Shown one piece after another: positions 47,612 to 59,547 of a DNA stretch of 64,000 bases. This DNA comes from Caenispirillum bisanense. GTDB lineage: Bacteria; Pseudomonadota; Alphaproteobacteria; Rhodospirillales; Rhodospirillaceae. Below the pieces are notes generated by a model, which saw nothing but the letters and a program-made list of their open reading frames with translations, did no database searches and was not told the origin of the DNA. The position numbers were made by a program, and so were the translations under genes. Position 1 is the first letter of the stretch. Every line of letters begins with the position of its first letter. The DNA lies in the NCBI RefSeq assembly GCF_900230255.1, contig NZ_OCNJ01000003.1, forward strand, positions 418,822 to 482,821. Direction: 5' to 3'.

Positions 47612-48747
47612 GTGCCGAAGCCATCCACCGCAGTCTCCTCTTCTGCCGCTCCCCTCGGGCGCGGCGCCCTCGATCCGGCGAGCGTGCTCAACACGCTGCC
47701 GACGGCCGTCATGGTGCTCGACGACGACGGCGTCATCCGCGAGGTCAATACCGCCTGCGAACACCTGTTCGAGCTGGGCTCCGGCCACCTCTGCGGCATG
47801 GGTCTGACCGAGCTGCTGCCCGCCGACAGCCCCGTCGTCGGCCTCGTGCAGCAGGTGCGCGACGAAGCCTATGGCGTCTCCGAGCACGGCGTCACCCTCG
47901 ACAGCCCGCGCACCGGCCTGCGCACCGTCACCGTGCAGGCGACGCCGGTCGCCGAGCGGCGCGGCTGGGTGGTGCTGGCGCTGGTGGAACAGACGCTCGC
48001 CATCCGCATCGGCCAGCAGATGGGCCACCGCAATGCGGCGCGGTCGGTCAGCGCCATGTCGGCCCTGCTGGCCCACGAGATCAAGAACCCGCTGTCGGGC
48101 ATCCGCGGCGCCGCCCAGCTGCTGGAGCAGAGCAGCGGCGAGGAGGATCGCGTCCTCACCCGCCTCATCATGGACGAGGCCGACCGCATCGTGAAACTGG
48201 TGGAGCGCATGGAGGTGTTCTCCGACACCCGCCCGCCGGTGCGCGAGCCGGTGAACATCCACCAGGTCATGGAGCACGTCCGCCGCATCGCCGAAAGCGG
48301 CTTCGGCCGCGCCGTGCGCTTCACCGAGCACTACGACCCGTCGCTGCCGCCGGTCCCCGGTGACCGTGACCAGTTGGTGCAGGTCTTCCTCAACCTCGTT
48401 AAGAACGCCGTCGAGGCGGCGCCCGAGCAGGGCGGCGAGGTGATCCTGTCCACCGGCTATCAGCACGGCGTGCGCGTCGCCGTGCCGGGCTCGCGCACCC
48501 GCATGAACCTGCCCCTGGTGGTGTCGGTGCAGGACAATGGCGAGGGCATCCCCGACGACCTGCGGCCGCACCTGTTCGACCCCTTCGTCACCACCAAGCC
48601 CAAGGGCTCCGGCCTCGGCCTCGCGCTGGTGGCCAAGATCGTCAACGACCACGGCGGCATCATCGAGTTCGACAGCCAGCCGCGTCGCACCGTGTTCAAG
48701 GTCATGCTTCCGATCCTGCGCATCGGGGGCCGAGAGAGAAAGTCCCG

Positions 48748-48751
<4 letters not shown>
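47612..48751 (+). CDS. ntrB: NtrB, nitrogen regulation histidine kinase
   Basis: Cytoplasmic sensor kinase that phosphorylates NtrC under nitrogen limitation and is switched by PII. 379 residues from a GTG start at 47612. PAS domain at about 25-135, H-box [16 protein letters not shown] with His155, N-box [16 protein letters not shown]1 [10 protein letters not shown]-box [17 protein letters not shown]. No upstream ATG fits. The stop overlaps the ntrC start by four bases (ATGA). Confidence 0.95.
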
Positions 48752-50189
<1,438 letters not shown>

Positions 50190-50193
<4 letters not shown>

Positions 50194-52550
50194 CCGACGG
50201 ATACACCGCCGTGAGCGACACACCGCCGTCCCCGTCGCCGACCCAGGGCAGCTCCAGCGTCTCGCTGAAGCGCACCTTCCTGCGCCTCGGCCTGTGGGCC
50301 CGCCACGTCGACCTGGGGCGCAAGCTGGCGATCCTGCTGACGCTGGCCGCCATCGCCTCGGGCGCCGCCACCTACGTGGTGATGACCGACCAGGGCGGCA
50401 CGGCGACGGAAAGCTCGTCGCTGTTCCTGCTGCTGCAACTCGACCTCGTGCTGCTGCTGGCGCTGACGGTGGTGGTGGTGCGGCGCATCGTCGCGCTGTG
50501 GATGGAGCGGCGGGCCGGCTCGGCCGGCTCGCGCCTGCACGTGCGGCTGGTGCTGCTGTTCTCGGCCGTCGCCATCACGCCGACGGTCCTGGTCGCCGTG
50601 TTCTCCGCCCTGTTCTTCAACCTGGGCGTCCAGGCGTGGTTCGGCGAGCGGGTGAAGACGGCACTGGAGGAAAGCCGCGAGGTGGCGCGCGCCTACATGG
50701 TCGAGCACCAGCAGGCCATCGGCGGCGAGGTGCTGGCGGTCGCCAACGACATCCTGCGCCAGTGGCCGCAACTGGCCCGCTCCACCCAGGCGCTGGAGCG
50801 CTTCCTGGAGGCGCAGGCGAGCATCCGCGGCCTGTCGGAAGCGCTGATGTTCACCACCGACGGCAAGGTCTTCGCCCGCGCCGGCTTCACCTTCGCCCTG
50901 CAGTTCGAGGACGTGCCGTTCTGGGCGCTGGAGCGCGCCAACAACGGCGAGGTGGCGGTGCTGACCGGCGAGACCGACGACCGCGTGCGCGCCCTGGTGC
51001 GGCTCGACACCACACCGGCGAGCTACCTCTACGTCGGCCGCTTCGTCGACCGCAAGGTCATCAACCACATGGAACGGACCGAGCAGGCCGTCTCCGAGTA
51101 CCAGCGCCTGGAAGGCCAGCGTTCGGGACTGGAGATCACCTTCTCGCTCATGTTCATCGTGGTGGCACTGCTGCTGCTGCTGGCCGCCGTGTGGGTCGGC
51201 CTGACGCTGGCGACGCGGCTCGCGAGCCCCATCGTCGCCCTCATCGACGCGGCGGAGCGGGTGCGGGGCGGCGACCTGAACGTGCGGGTGCGCGAGATCG
51301 TGGCGAGCGACGAAGTCGCCTCCCTCGGCCGCGCCTTCAACCGCATGACCAGCCAGCTGTCGAGCCAGCACGACCGGCTGGTCGCCACCAACCGCGAGCT
51401 GGACGAACGCCGCCGCTTCACCGAGACGGTGCTGGAAGGCGTCTCCGCCGGCGTCGTCGGCACCGACGAGGCTGGGCGCATCACCCTGCCCAACCGGTCC
51501 GCCTGCACGCTGCTGGAAACCGACCTGCACGCCTGGGTCGGCTGGCCGGTGGCCGACGCCATCCCCGAGTTCGCCGAACTGATGGAGGAGGTCGCCCAGC
51601 GGCCCGACCGCACCCTGCAACGCGACCTCGGCATCGTCCGCGGCAACCGCTCGCTGACGCTGCTGGTGCGGGTGACGGCGGAAAACCTGGACGGGCAGGT
51701 GATCGGCCACGTGCTGACCTTCGACGACATCACCGAACTGCAGTCGGCCCAGCGCAAGGCGGCGTGGGCGGACGTGGCGCGCCGCATCGCCCACGAGATC
51801 AAGAACCCGCTGACGCCCATCCAGCTGTCGGCCGAGCGCCTGAAGCGCAAGTACCTGAAGCAGATCGACGAAGACAGCGACACCTTCGTCAAGCTGACCG
51901 ACACCATCGTCCGCCACGTCGGCGACATCGGCCAGATGGTGGACGAATTCTCGGCCTTCGCGCGCATGCCGCAGCCGGTGATGAAGAGCGAGAACTTGAA
52001 CGAGCTGGTGCGCCAGGCGGCCTTCCTGCAGCGCACCGCCTATCCGCAGATCACCTTCGACCTCGACCTGCCGGCGGGCCGCGTCGCCCTCGACTGCGAC
52101 GCCCGGCAGGTGGGTCAGGCGTTGACCAACCTGATGAAGAACGCGGTCGAAGCCATCGACGGCCGGCCGGAGCCGGACCAGCCGGGCGACGCCCTGCCGC
52201 CGGGACGCGTGCGGGTGGCCGTGGCCGCGCCGGCGACGGCGGGCGAAGGGCCGGTGCGCGTCACGGTCGAGGACAACGGCAAGGGCCTGCCGACCGGCGA
52301 GGAACGCGGCCGCCTGACCGAGCCTTACGTCACCACGCGGGCCAAGGGCACCGGCCTCGGCCTCGCCATCGTCAAGAAAATCCTGGAAGACCATGGGGGC
52401 GAATTGGTATTGGAAGATGCCGAAGCCGGCGGAGCGCGCATCACGCTCGTTTTCCCGCCGTCGCGATCCGCGCCCGGAGACGCCGCGGTCGACCAGTCGA
52501 AGCCCGAATCCATCCCTTCGTCAGACGTTCGATCCAGCCATGGCGCGTGA
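50190..52550 (+). CDS. ntrY: NtrY, membrane nitrogen/redox sensor kinase
   Basis: 786 residues. Three or more N-terminal membrane helices (about 45-65, 75-95, 110-140), a periplasmic/extracytoplasmic region, another helix at about 320-345, HAMP, PAS (about 410-520), H-box [20 protein letters not shown] with His535, and an HATPase domain ([33 protein letters not shown]). It uses a GTG start overlapping the ntrC stop (GTGA). Known partner: NtrX, encoded next with 11 bases of overlap. Confidence 0.95.
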
Positions 52551-53952
52551 CATTCTCATCGTCGACGACGAATCCGACATCCGCATGCTCATCGCCGGCA
52601 TCCTGGAGGATGAAGGCTATGAAGCCCGCGAAGCCTCCGACGGCGACCAGGCGCTGGAGCAGATCCGCGCCCGCGCGCCCTCCATGGTGGTGCTCGACAT
52701 CTGGCTGGAAGGCAGCCGCCTCGACGGCCTGCAGGTGCTGGAGGCCATCAAGGCCGAGCACCCGCATGTGCCGGTGGTGATGATCTCCGGCCACGGCACC
52801 ATCGAGACGGCGGTGTCGGCGCTGAAGATGGGCGCCTACGACTTCATCGAGAAGCCCTTCAAATCCGACCGCCTGCTGGTCATCATCCAGCGCGCCATGG
52901 AAGCGGCCAGCCTCAAGCGCGAGAACGAGGAACTGCGCCTGCGCGCCGGCGGCCCGGCGGAGCTGGTGGGCGCCTCGGCGGCCATGGGGCAGGTGCGCCA
53001 GGGCATCGACCGAGTGGCCCCGACGGGGTCGCGCGTGCTCATCTCCGGCCCGCCGGGTGCCGGCAAGGAGGTCGCAGCGCGGCTCGTCCACGGCAAGTCC
53101 AAGCGCGCCGGCGGCCCCTTCGTGGTGGTCAACTGCGCCGCCATGCACCCCGACCGCATGGAGATCGAGCTGTTCGGCACCGAACAGCCGGTGGACGGGC
53201 AGGCGACCCGCAAGGTCGGCATGTTCGAGCAGGCCCACGGCGGCACCCTGGTGCTCGACGAGGTGGCCGACATGCCGCTCGAAACCCAGGGCAAGATCGT
53301 GCGCGCCCTGCAGGAACAGACTTTCGAGCGCATCGGCGGCACCAAGAAGGTGCAGGTGGACGTGCGCGTCATCGCGACCTCCAACCGCGACCTGCAGCAT
53401 GCCATCGCCGAGGGCGCCTTCCGCGAGGACCTGTTCTACCGCCTGAGCGTGGTGCCCATCAGGATCCCGCCCCTGCGCGACCGCCGCGAGGACATTCCCC
53501 AGCTCGCCCGCCACTTCATGGAGCGCGCCGCCCAGGCCGCCGGCATGGCGCCGCGCATCATCGGCGATGACGCCATGGCGGCGCTGCAGAGCTATGAATG
53601 GCCGGGTAACGTGCGCCAGTTGCGCAATGTGGTGGACTGGCTGCTCATCATGGCGCCGGGCGACCCTCGCGAGCCCATCACGGCGGAGAACCTGCCGGCC
53701 GAGATCGGCTCCATCACGCCCGAGGTGCTGCGCCTCGAAAACTCGGGCCAGATCATGTCGCTGCCCCTGCGCGAAGCGCGCGAGCTGTTCGAACGCGAAT
53801 ACCTCATCAGCCAGATGACGCGCTTCAACGGCAACATCTCGCGCACGGCGGAGTTCGTCGGCATGGAGCGCTCGGCCCTGCACCGCAAGCTGAAGGCGCT
53901 CGGCGTCACCGGCTCGGGCGGCGGCGGCGACGACGGCAACGGCAAGCGCTGA
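52540..53952 (+). CDS. ntrX: NtrX, response regulator with AAA+ domain lacking GAFTGA
   Basis: 470 residues: receiver with Asp53 in MVVLDIWLEG, AAA+ domain with Walker A GPPGAGKE and Walker B GTLVLDEVADM, and a Fis-type DNA-binding end (NGNISRTAEFVGMERSALHRKL). The L1 loop that should read GAFTGA is replaced (ELFGTEQPVDGQATRK), so it should not activate sigma54; NtrX proteins of this class act as sigma70-type regulators. The ATG at 52540 lies inside the ntrY 3' end. Confidence 0.95.
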   Translation: MARDILIVDDESDIRMLIAGILEDEGYEAREASDGDQALEQIRARAPSMVVLDIWLEGSRLDGLQVLEAIKAEHPHVPVVMISGHGTIETAVSALKMGAYDFIEKPFKSDRLLVIIQRAMEAASLKRENEELRLRAGGPAELVGASAAMGQVRQGIDRVAPTGSRVLISGPPGAGKEVAARLVHGKSKRAGGPFVVVNCAAMHPDRMEIELFGTEQPVDGQATRKVGMFEQAHGGTLVLDEVADMPLETQGKIVRALQEQTFERIGGTKKVQVDVRVIATSNRDLQHAIAEGAFREDLFYRLSVVPIRIPPLRDRREDIPQLARHFMERAAQAAGMAPRIIGDDAMAALQSYEWPGNVRQLRNVVDWLLIMAPGDPREPITAENLPAEIGSITPEVLRLENSGQIMSLPLREARELFEREYLISQMTRFNGNISRTAEFVGMERSALHRKLKALGVTGSGGGGDDGNGKR

Positions 53953-53991
53953 ACCAGGCGCCGCGGCACGACCCGCGGACGGAGGACACCC

Positions 53992-55368
53992 ATGAAAGTC
54001 ATCATCTGCGGCGCCGGTCAGGTCGGCTTCAACATCGCCCGCTATCTGGCGGTGGAGAACAACGACATCACCGTCATCGACCAGCGGCCGGACCTGATCC
54101 GCAAGATCGCCGACAGCCTGGACGTCAAGGCGGTGCTGGGCTACGCCTCGCACCCCAACGTGCTGGAGCAGGCCGGCATCTCCGACGCCGACATGATCAT
54201 CGCCGTCACCGCCTACGACGAAGTGAACATGGTGGCCTGTCAGGTGGCGCACAGCCTGTTCTCGGTGCCGACCAAGATCGCCCGCGTGCGCAACCAGTCC
54301 TACCTGCAACCCATCTGGGCCAACCTGTTCTCGCGCGAGAACATGCCCATCGACGTCATCATCTCGCCGGAGATCGAGGTGGCGCGCGCCGTCACCCGCC
54401 GCCTGCGGGTGCCGGGGGCCATCGACATCATTCCGCTGGCGGAAGGGAAGGTCCAGGTGCTGGGCGTGCGCTGCACGGAAGCGACGCCGGTGGTCAACAC
54501 GCCGCTGCGCCAGCTGACCCAGCTGTTCCCCGACCTGCAGATCGTCATCGTCGGCATCGTGCGCGACGACCGCGCCATGGTGCCGTCGCCCGACGACCAC
54601 ATGCTGCCGGGCGACGAGGTCTACTTCGTCGTCTCGCGCGACCACATGAGCCGCGCCCTCTCGGCCTTCGGGCACGAGGAGAAGGAGACGCGCCGCGTGC
54701 TCATCTTCGGCGGCGGCAACATCGGCCTGTTCCTGGCCCAGCAGCTGGAGACGGAACACCCCGAGATCAGCGCCAAGGTCATCGAGCTGGACAAGGAGCG
54801 GGCGGAATTCGTCGCCAAGACGCTCAACCGCACCATCGTGCTGAACGGCGACGTGCTCGACCCGGAAATCCTGGACGAGGCCGCCATCGGCAGCGTCGAG
54901 ACGGTGGTCGCCGTCACCGACGACGACGAGGTGAACATCCTCGCCTCGCTGCTCGCCAAGCGGTCGGGGGCCCAGCGAGCCATCGCGCTGCTCAACAAGA
55001 CCACCTACAACGCGCTCGTCGGCCCGCTCGGCATCGACGTGGTGGTCAACCCGCGCGCCATCACCGTCTCCAACATCCTGCAGCACGTGCGCCGCGGCCG
55101 CATCCACGCCGTCCACTCGCTGCACGAAGGCTTCGGCGAGATGATCGAGGCCGACGCACTGGAGACCAGCTCGCTGGTCGGCAAGCCGCTGCGCGACGTC
55201 AAGCTGCCCAACGGCGTCATGATCGGCGCCGTGGTGCGCGGCAAGGACGTCATCAGCCCGCGCGGCAATACGGTGGTGCAGGGCGGCGACCGCGTCGTGC
55301 TGTTCGCCGCCAAGGAAGCGGTGAAGCGGGTCGAGAAGATGTTTTCGGTGCGGCTGGAGTACTTCTGA
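53992..55368 (+). CDS. trkA: TrkA, potassium uptake regulatory subunit
   Basis: 458-residue peripheral membrane protein that binds NAD(H)/ATP and gates the TrkH/TrkG potassium channel. Two RCK repeats: IICGAGQVGFNIARYLA at the N-terminus and VLIFGGGNIGLFLAQQLE at about 238, each followed by a TrkA-C domain. GGAGGA precedes the ATG. The channel subunit is not in this window. The ntrX-trkA order is common in alphaproteobacteria. Confidence 0.96.
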   Translation: MKVIICGAGQVGFNIARYLAVENNDITVIDQRPDLIRKIADSLDVKAVLGYASHPNVLEQAGISDADMIIAVTAYDEVNMVACQVAHSLFSVPTKIARVRNQSYLQPIWANLFSRENMPIDVIISPEIEVARAVTRRLRVPGAIDIIPLAEGKVQVLGVRCTEATPVVNTPLRQLTQLFPDLQIVIVGIVRDDRAMVPSPDDHMLPGDEVYFVVSRDHMSRALSAFGHEEKETRRVLIFGGGNIGLFLAQQLETEHPEISAKVIELDKERAEFVAKTLNRTIVLNGDVLDPEILDEAAIGSVETVVAVTDDDEVNILASLLAKRSGAQRAIALLNKTTYNALVGPLGIDVVVNPRAITVSNILQHVRRGRIHAVHSLHEGFGEMIEADALETSSLVGKPLRDVKLPNGVMIGAVVRGKDVISPRGNTVVQGGDRVVLFAAKEAVKRVEKMFSVRLEYF

Positions 55369-55440
55369 TCCCACCGGCGCCGGCGGATCGTATACAGTCG
55401 CCGGACTACTGTCTGCACACGGAAGAGGGGAACCCCCGCC

Positions 55441-56319
55441 ATGTCCCGCATCGCCTACGTCAACGGCCGCTACGTTCCGCATCGCGCCGCCACCGTTCAC
55501 ATCGAGGATCGCGGCCTGCAGTTCGCCGACGGCGTCTACGAGGTGATCGCGATCTGGCGCGGCCTGCCCGTCGACCTCGGCCCCCACCTGAACCGCCTGG
55601 AGCAGGGCCTGACGGAGCTGCAGATCCCCATGCCCGCCAGCCGCCGGGTCGTCGCCCACGTCCTGCGCGAGGTGGTGCGGCGCAACGGCATCGGCACCGG
55701 CATCGTCTACCTGCAGGTCAACCGCGGCGTGGCGCCCCGCCTCCACACCTGGGACCACGGCCTGCGCCCGAGCATGATCGCCACCGCCCGCCGCATGCCG
55801 AGCATGGCGCGCACCGTGATCGAGGACGGCGCCAAGGTCATCTCCGTCGAGGACATCCGCTGGAAGCGCCGCGACATCAAGACCGTCGGCCTGCTGCCCA
55901 ACGTGCTCGCCAAGCAGAAGGCCCAGGCCGCCGGCTGCCCGGAGGTGTTCCAGGTGGACGGCGACGGCATGGTGACGGAAGCGGGCGCCTCCAACGCCTG
56001 GATGGTCGACCAGGACGGCCGCCTGATCACCCGCCCGCTCGGCCACGAGATCCTGCCCGGCATCACCCGCCGGACCCTGGTGCGCCTCGCCCGCGACGCC
56101 GGCATGGAGGTGGTGGAACGCCCCTTCAGCCTGGAGGAGGCGAAGGCTGCCCGCGAAGCCTTCTTCTCCAGCACCACCAACTTCGTCATGCCGGTGGTGC
56201 AGATCGACGACGCGGTCATCGGCAACGGCAAGCCGGGCTCGGTTTCCGCCCGCCTGCGCGCGCTCTACCTGGATTACCTGAACGGACTGACGCCCGATGC
56301 CTGGACTGCCGCGGCCTGA
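55441..56319 (+). CDS. dat: D-amino acid aminotransferase
   Basis: PLP fold type IV transaminase of 292 residues. Catalytic Lys147 in RRDIKTVGLLPNVLAKQKA, plus EAGASNAWMVD and LPGITRRTLV phosphate-binding region; the opening YVNGRYVPHRAATVHIEDRGLQFADGVYE in type is that of D-alanine transaminases. It makes D-glutamate or D-alanine for peptidoglycan. The last 23 bases overlap the HAD gene. Confidence 0.92.
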   Translation: MSRIAYVNGRYVPHRAATVHIEDRGLQFADGVYEVIAIWRGLPVDLGPHLNRLEQGLTELQIPMPASRRVVAHVLREVVRRNGIGTGIVYLQVNRGVAPRLHTWDHGLRPSMIATARRMPSMARTVIEDGAKVISVEDIRWKRRDIKTVGLLPNVLAKQKAQAAGCPEVFQVDGDGMVTEAGASNAWMVDQDGRLITRPLGHEILPGITRRTLVRLARDAGMEVVERPFSLEEAKAAREAFFSSTTNFVMPVVQIDDAVIGNGKPGSVSARLRALYLDYLNGLTPDAWTAAA

Positions 56320-56977
56320 CGCGATCCTGTTCGACTGGGACAACACCCTGGTCGACACCTGGCCCTGCATCATCAAGGCCATGAACACGACGCTGGACGC
56401 CATGGGCCACGACCCATGGACCGAGGAAGAGGCGCAGCGCCGCATCGCCCGGTCCTTGCGCGAGGCCTTCCCCGACCTGTTCGGCGACCGCTGGCAGGAG
56501 GCGGCGGAGATCTTCTACCGCACCTTCGCCGAGGTCCACATCGACATGCTGCGGCCGCTGGCCGGCGCCGGCGAGGCGCTGGCGGCGCTGCGCGAGGCCG
56601 GGGTGACGCTGGCCGTCGTGTCCAACAAGACCGGCCGTTACCTGCGCGAGGAAGCCGACCATCTGGGCTGGACGCCCCACTTCCACCGGCTGGTGGGGGC
56701 GGGCGACGCACCGCGCGACAAGCCGGCGGCGGACGTCGTGCACCTCGCCCTGTCGGGCAGCGGCATCGACCCGGCGGAGCATTGCGTTTGGTTCGTGGGT
56801 GACATGGCGGTGGACATGCAGTGCGCCCAGGCGGCCGGCTGCCGGTCGATTCTCGTCCGCCCGGCGGAGCCGACGGCCGAGGAATTCGCAGACTGCCCGC
56901 CGGAGGTTCGGCTGGCGTCGGCGCAGGAGCTTCTCCAACTGTTTCGTGACGAGACGGTTCCCAACGCCGCGGATTGA
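56297..56977 (+). CDS. HAD-family phosphatase, phosphoglycolate-phosphatase-like
   Basis: 226 residues. HAD motif [12 protein letters not shown] (nucleophile Asp13, acid/base Asp15), motif II VVSNKTG, motif III Lys in RDKPAADVV, motif [15 protein letters not shown] helical cap follows motif I. The substrate is not defined; phosphoglycolate or another small phosphate ester is likely. The start overlaps dat, and hfq follows after 80 bases. Confidence 0.87.
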   Translation: MPGLPRPDAILFDWDNTLVDTWPCIIKAMNTTLDAMGHDPWTEEEAQRRIARSLREAFPDLFGDRWQEAAEIFYRTFAEVHIDMLRPLAGAGEALAALREAGVTLAVVSNKTGRYLREEADHLGWTPHFHRLVGAGDAPRDKPAADVVHLALSGSGIDPAEHCVWFVGDMAVDMQCAQAAGCRSILVRPAEPTAEEFADCPPEVRLASAQELLQLFRDETVPNAAD

Positions 56978-57057
56978 TGGTAACCAGGGCTGGTGAACGT
57001 TCCGATGCGGGGCCAACCCGCGCGGGGGCAAGAATAACAAACCAAAGGGCCAACCTA

Positions 57058-57318
57058 ATGTCTGCTGAAAAGAGCCAGAACGTTCAGGACGTCTTCCTGA
57101 ACCACATCCGCAAGAATAAGGCTCCGGTGACCGTCTTCCTCGTGAACGGCGTGAAGCTGCAGGGTATCGTCACCTGGTTCGACAACTTCTCGCTGCTGCT
57201 GCGTCGCGACGGCCATACCCAGCTGGTCTACAAGCACGCCATCTCCACCGTCATGCCGACCTCGCCGATCTCGTTGTTCGAGCAGACGAAGGAGGAAGGC
57301 GAGGCTCAGCAGTCCTGA
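57058..57318 (+). CDS. hfq: Hfq, RNA chaperone
   Basis: 86-residue hexameric Sm-like protein that matches small RNAs with mRNAs. Sm1 ([22 protein letters not shown]) and Sm2 ([10 protein letters not shown] with the RNA-contacting KHA) are complete, and the C-terminus is short and acidic as usual for alphaproteobacteria. The ATG at 57058 gives the standard [11 protein letters not shown]. It lies 23 bases before hflX. Confidence 0.98.
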   Translation: MSAEKSQNVQDVFLNHIRKNKAPVTVFLVNGVKLQGIVTWFDNFSLLLRRDGHTQLVYKHAISTVMPTSPISLFEQTKEEGEAQQS

Positions 57319-57341
57319 ACTGCGAAGGCCGCGCCCACAGC

Positions 57342-58658
57342 GTGACAGAAAAAGACAAGCACAGCCGCGAACGCGAACCCGCCCGCTGCATGGTCGTCCA
57401 CCCGACGCTGAAGCGGGGCGGGGCCGACGATGCGCGCGACCCGCAGGCCCGCCTGGACGAGGCGAAAGGTCTGGCGCTCGCCATCGATCTCGCCATCGTC
57501 CACGGCGAGGTGGTGCCCATCAACAAGCCGAAACCCTCCACCTACCTCGGCGAAGGCCAGGTGGAGCGCCTGGCGCAGATCGTCGAGGACAACGGAGTCG
57601 AGGTCGCGGTCATGGACTGCGCCGTGACGCCGGTGCAGCAGCGCAACCTGGAACGCGCCTGGAAGTGCAAGGTCATCGACCGCACCGGGCTGATCCTGGA
57701 GATCTTCGGCGAGCGCGCCCGCACCCGCGAGGGCATGCTGCAGGTGGAACTGGCGCACCTCAGCTATCAGCGCTCCCGCCTCGTGCGGTCGTGGACCCAC
57801 CTGGAGCGCCAGCGCGGCGGCTTCGGCTTCCTCGGCGGCCCCGGTGAGACGCAGATCGAAATCGACCGCCGCCTCATCGGCGAACGCATCGCCAAGCTCA
57901 AGAAGGAGCTGGAGGAGGTCAAGCGCACCCGCCATCTCCACCGCGAGGCGCGGCGGCGCGTGCCGTACCCCATCATCGCCCTGGTCGGCTACACCAACGC
58001 CGGCAAGTCGACCCTGTTCAATCGCCTGACGCGGGCCGAGGTCTACGCCCAGGACCAGTTGTTCGCGACCCTGGACCCGACCATGCGCGGCCTCGTGCTG
58101 CCGTCGGGCACCAAGGCGATCCTGTCCGACACCGTGGGATTCGTCTCCGACCTGCCGCACGAACTGGTGGCCGCCTTCCATGCGACGCTGGAAGAGGTGC
58201 TGGAAGCCGACGTCATCGTCCATGTGCGCGACGCCGCCAGCCCCGACACCGAGGCCCAGAAGGCCGACGTGGAGACGGTGCTGCGCGTCGAACTCGACCT
58301 CGGCGACGAGGTGGACGAGGGCCTGCTCGAGGCCATGAACAAGATCGACCTGCTGCCCGACGAGGAGCGTGTCGAACTGGTCAGCCAGGCGCGCCGATCG
58401 GAGCACATGGTGGCCCTGTCGGCGGTGACGGGCGAGGGGACCGACGCCCTCTTGCGCCGCATCGACGAGCTGCTCCAGCGTAACCGGGTGACGGTGGAAC
58501 TGGACGTGCCGCTGACCGATGGCGGCCTCATCGCCTGGCTCTATCGCAAGGGCGACGTGGTGTCGCGCAGCGACGGCGAAGAAATGGCGCACATGATCGT
58601 CCGCCTCGACCCCGCCGACGCCGAACGGCTGCGCAACGGCAAGCCGGTCCGGGACTGA
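57342..58658 (+). CDS. hflX: HflX, ribosome-associated GTPase
   Basis: 438 residues from a GTG start. The N-terminal HflX domain has TYLGEGQVERLAQIV and ERARTREGMLQVELAHLSYQ; GGFGFLGGPGETQIEIDRR leads to the G domain with G1 GYTNAGKST near 215, G3 DTVGF, G4 NKID and G5 SAVTGEG. It splits stalled 70S ribosomes after heat stress in E. coli. The hfq-hflX pair is conserved. Confidence 0.96.
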   Translation: MTEKDKHSREREPARCMVVHPTLKRGGADDARDPQARLDEAKGLALAIDLAIVHGEVVPINKPKPSTYLGEGQVERLAQIVEDNGVEVAVMDCAVTPVQQRNLERAWKCKVIDRTGLILEIFGERARTREGMLQVELAHLSYQRSRLVRSWTHLERQRGGFGFLGGPGETQIEIDRRLIGERIAKLKKELEEVKRTRHLHREARRRVPYPIIALVGYTNAGKSTLFNRLTRAEVYAQDQLFATLDPTMRGLVLPSGTKAILSDTVGFVSDLPHELVAAFHATLEEVLEADVIVHVRDAASPDTEAQKADVETVLRVELDLGDEVDEGLLEAMNKIDLLPDEERVELVSQARRSEHMVALSAVTGEGTDALLRRIDELLQRNRVTVELDVPLTDGGLIAWLYRKGDVVSRSDGEEMAHMIVRLDPADAERLRNGKPVRD

Positions 58659-58663
58659 CCGCT

Positions 58664-59545
58664 ATGGCCGCCGACCGCCTGACCGGCACGCTGCAACGCG
58701 GCCCCTTCGCGCTGTCCTATGCGGTCGAAGGGCAGGGCGTGCCGGTGCTGGTGGTCGGCAGCGCCGTCTACTATCCGCGCACCTTTTCCGCCGACCTGCG
58801 CCGGCACCTGCGCCTCGCCTTCGTCGACCACCGCGGCTACGGGCGGGCGACGGGGACGTATGGGGCGGAGGACATGACCCTCGACCGCGTGATCGAGGAC
58901 ATGGAGGCGCTGCGCCGTCACCTGGACCTGCGTGAGAGGGTCGTCGTGCTCGGTCATTCCGGGCACGGATACATGGCGCTGGAATACGCCAAGCGCTACC
59001 CGCAGGCCGTCGCCGCCGTGGCGCTGGTCGGCACCGGTCCGAGCCACCGGCCCGAGCACATGGAGCAGGCGGAACGCGCCTGGGACGAGGCCGTCTGCCC
59101 GGAGCGCAAGGCTCGTTCCGCCGCCGACATGAGCGGGCTCGCGGCCGCCGTCGAGGCCGACCCCGACAACCGCTTCGTCACCTTCTGCCTGCGCATGGCG
59201 GCGCGGTCGTGGTTCGACCCGGCCTACGACGCCGCGCCGCTGTGGCAGGGCGTCGACGTCAACCTGCCGGTCATCGATCACCTGTGGGGCGAGACCTTCC
59301 GCGACATCGACGTCGGCGCCGGCCTGCCCGACCTCGATCGGCCGGTGCTGCTCGCGCTGGGGCGGTTCGACTATCTGGTGGCGCCGGTGGAAGCCTGGGC
59401 GCCTTACCGCCCGCTGTTCCGCGACCTGACGGTGCGGGTGTTCGAGCGCAGCGGCCATACCCCGCAGTTGGAGGAACCGGCGGCCTTCGACGCCGTGCTG
59501 CTGGACTGGCTCGGCGCCAAGGGCCTCCTGCCGGTGGCGGGCTGA
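58664..59545 (+). CDS. Alpha/beta-hydrolase fold protein
   Basis: 293 residues. Nucleophile elbow GHSGHG (Ser99), acid Asp in LGRFDYLVAP and His in RSGHTPQLEEP form the triad; the oxyanion region is VVGSAVYYPR. It resembles proline-iminopeptidase/haloalkane-type hydrolases, but the substrate cannot be named. It starts five bases after hflX and may be co-transcribed; it converges with the threonine ammonia-lyase gene at a two-base gap. Confidence 0.87.
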   Translation: MAADRLTGTLQRGPFALSYAVEGQGVPVLVVGSAVYYPRTFSADLRRHLRLAFVDHRGYGRATGTYGAEDMTLDRVIEDMEALRRHLDLRERVVVLGHSGHGYMALEYAKRYPQAVAAVALVGTGPSHRPEHMEQAERAWDEAVCPERKARSAADMSGLAAAVEADPDNRFVTFCLRMAARSWFDPAYDAAPLWQGVDVNLPVIDHLWGETFRDIDVGAGLPDLDRPVLLALGRFDYLVAPVEAWAPYRPLFRDLTVRVFERSGHTPQLEEPAAFDAVLLDWLGAKGLLPVAG

Positions 59546-59547
59546 GC

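Noticed and set aside
52441-56445. 1334-codon open frame antisense to ntrX, trkA and dat
   Set aside because: Composition is His/Ala/Asp-rich shadow typical of GC-rich genes read backwards; the plus-strand genes are complete and well motif-supported.
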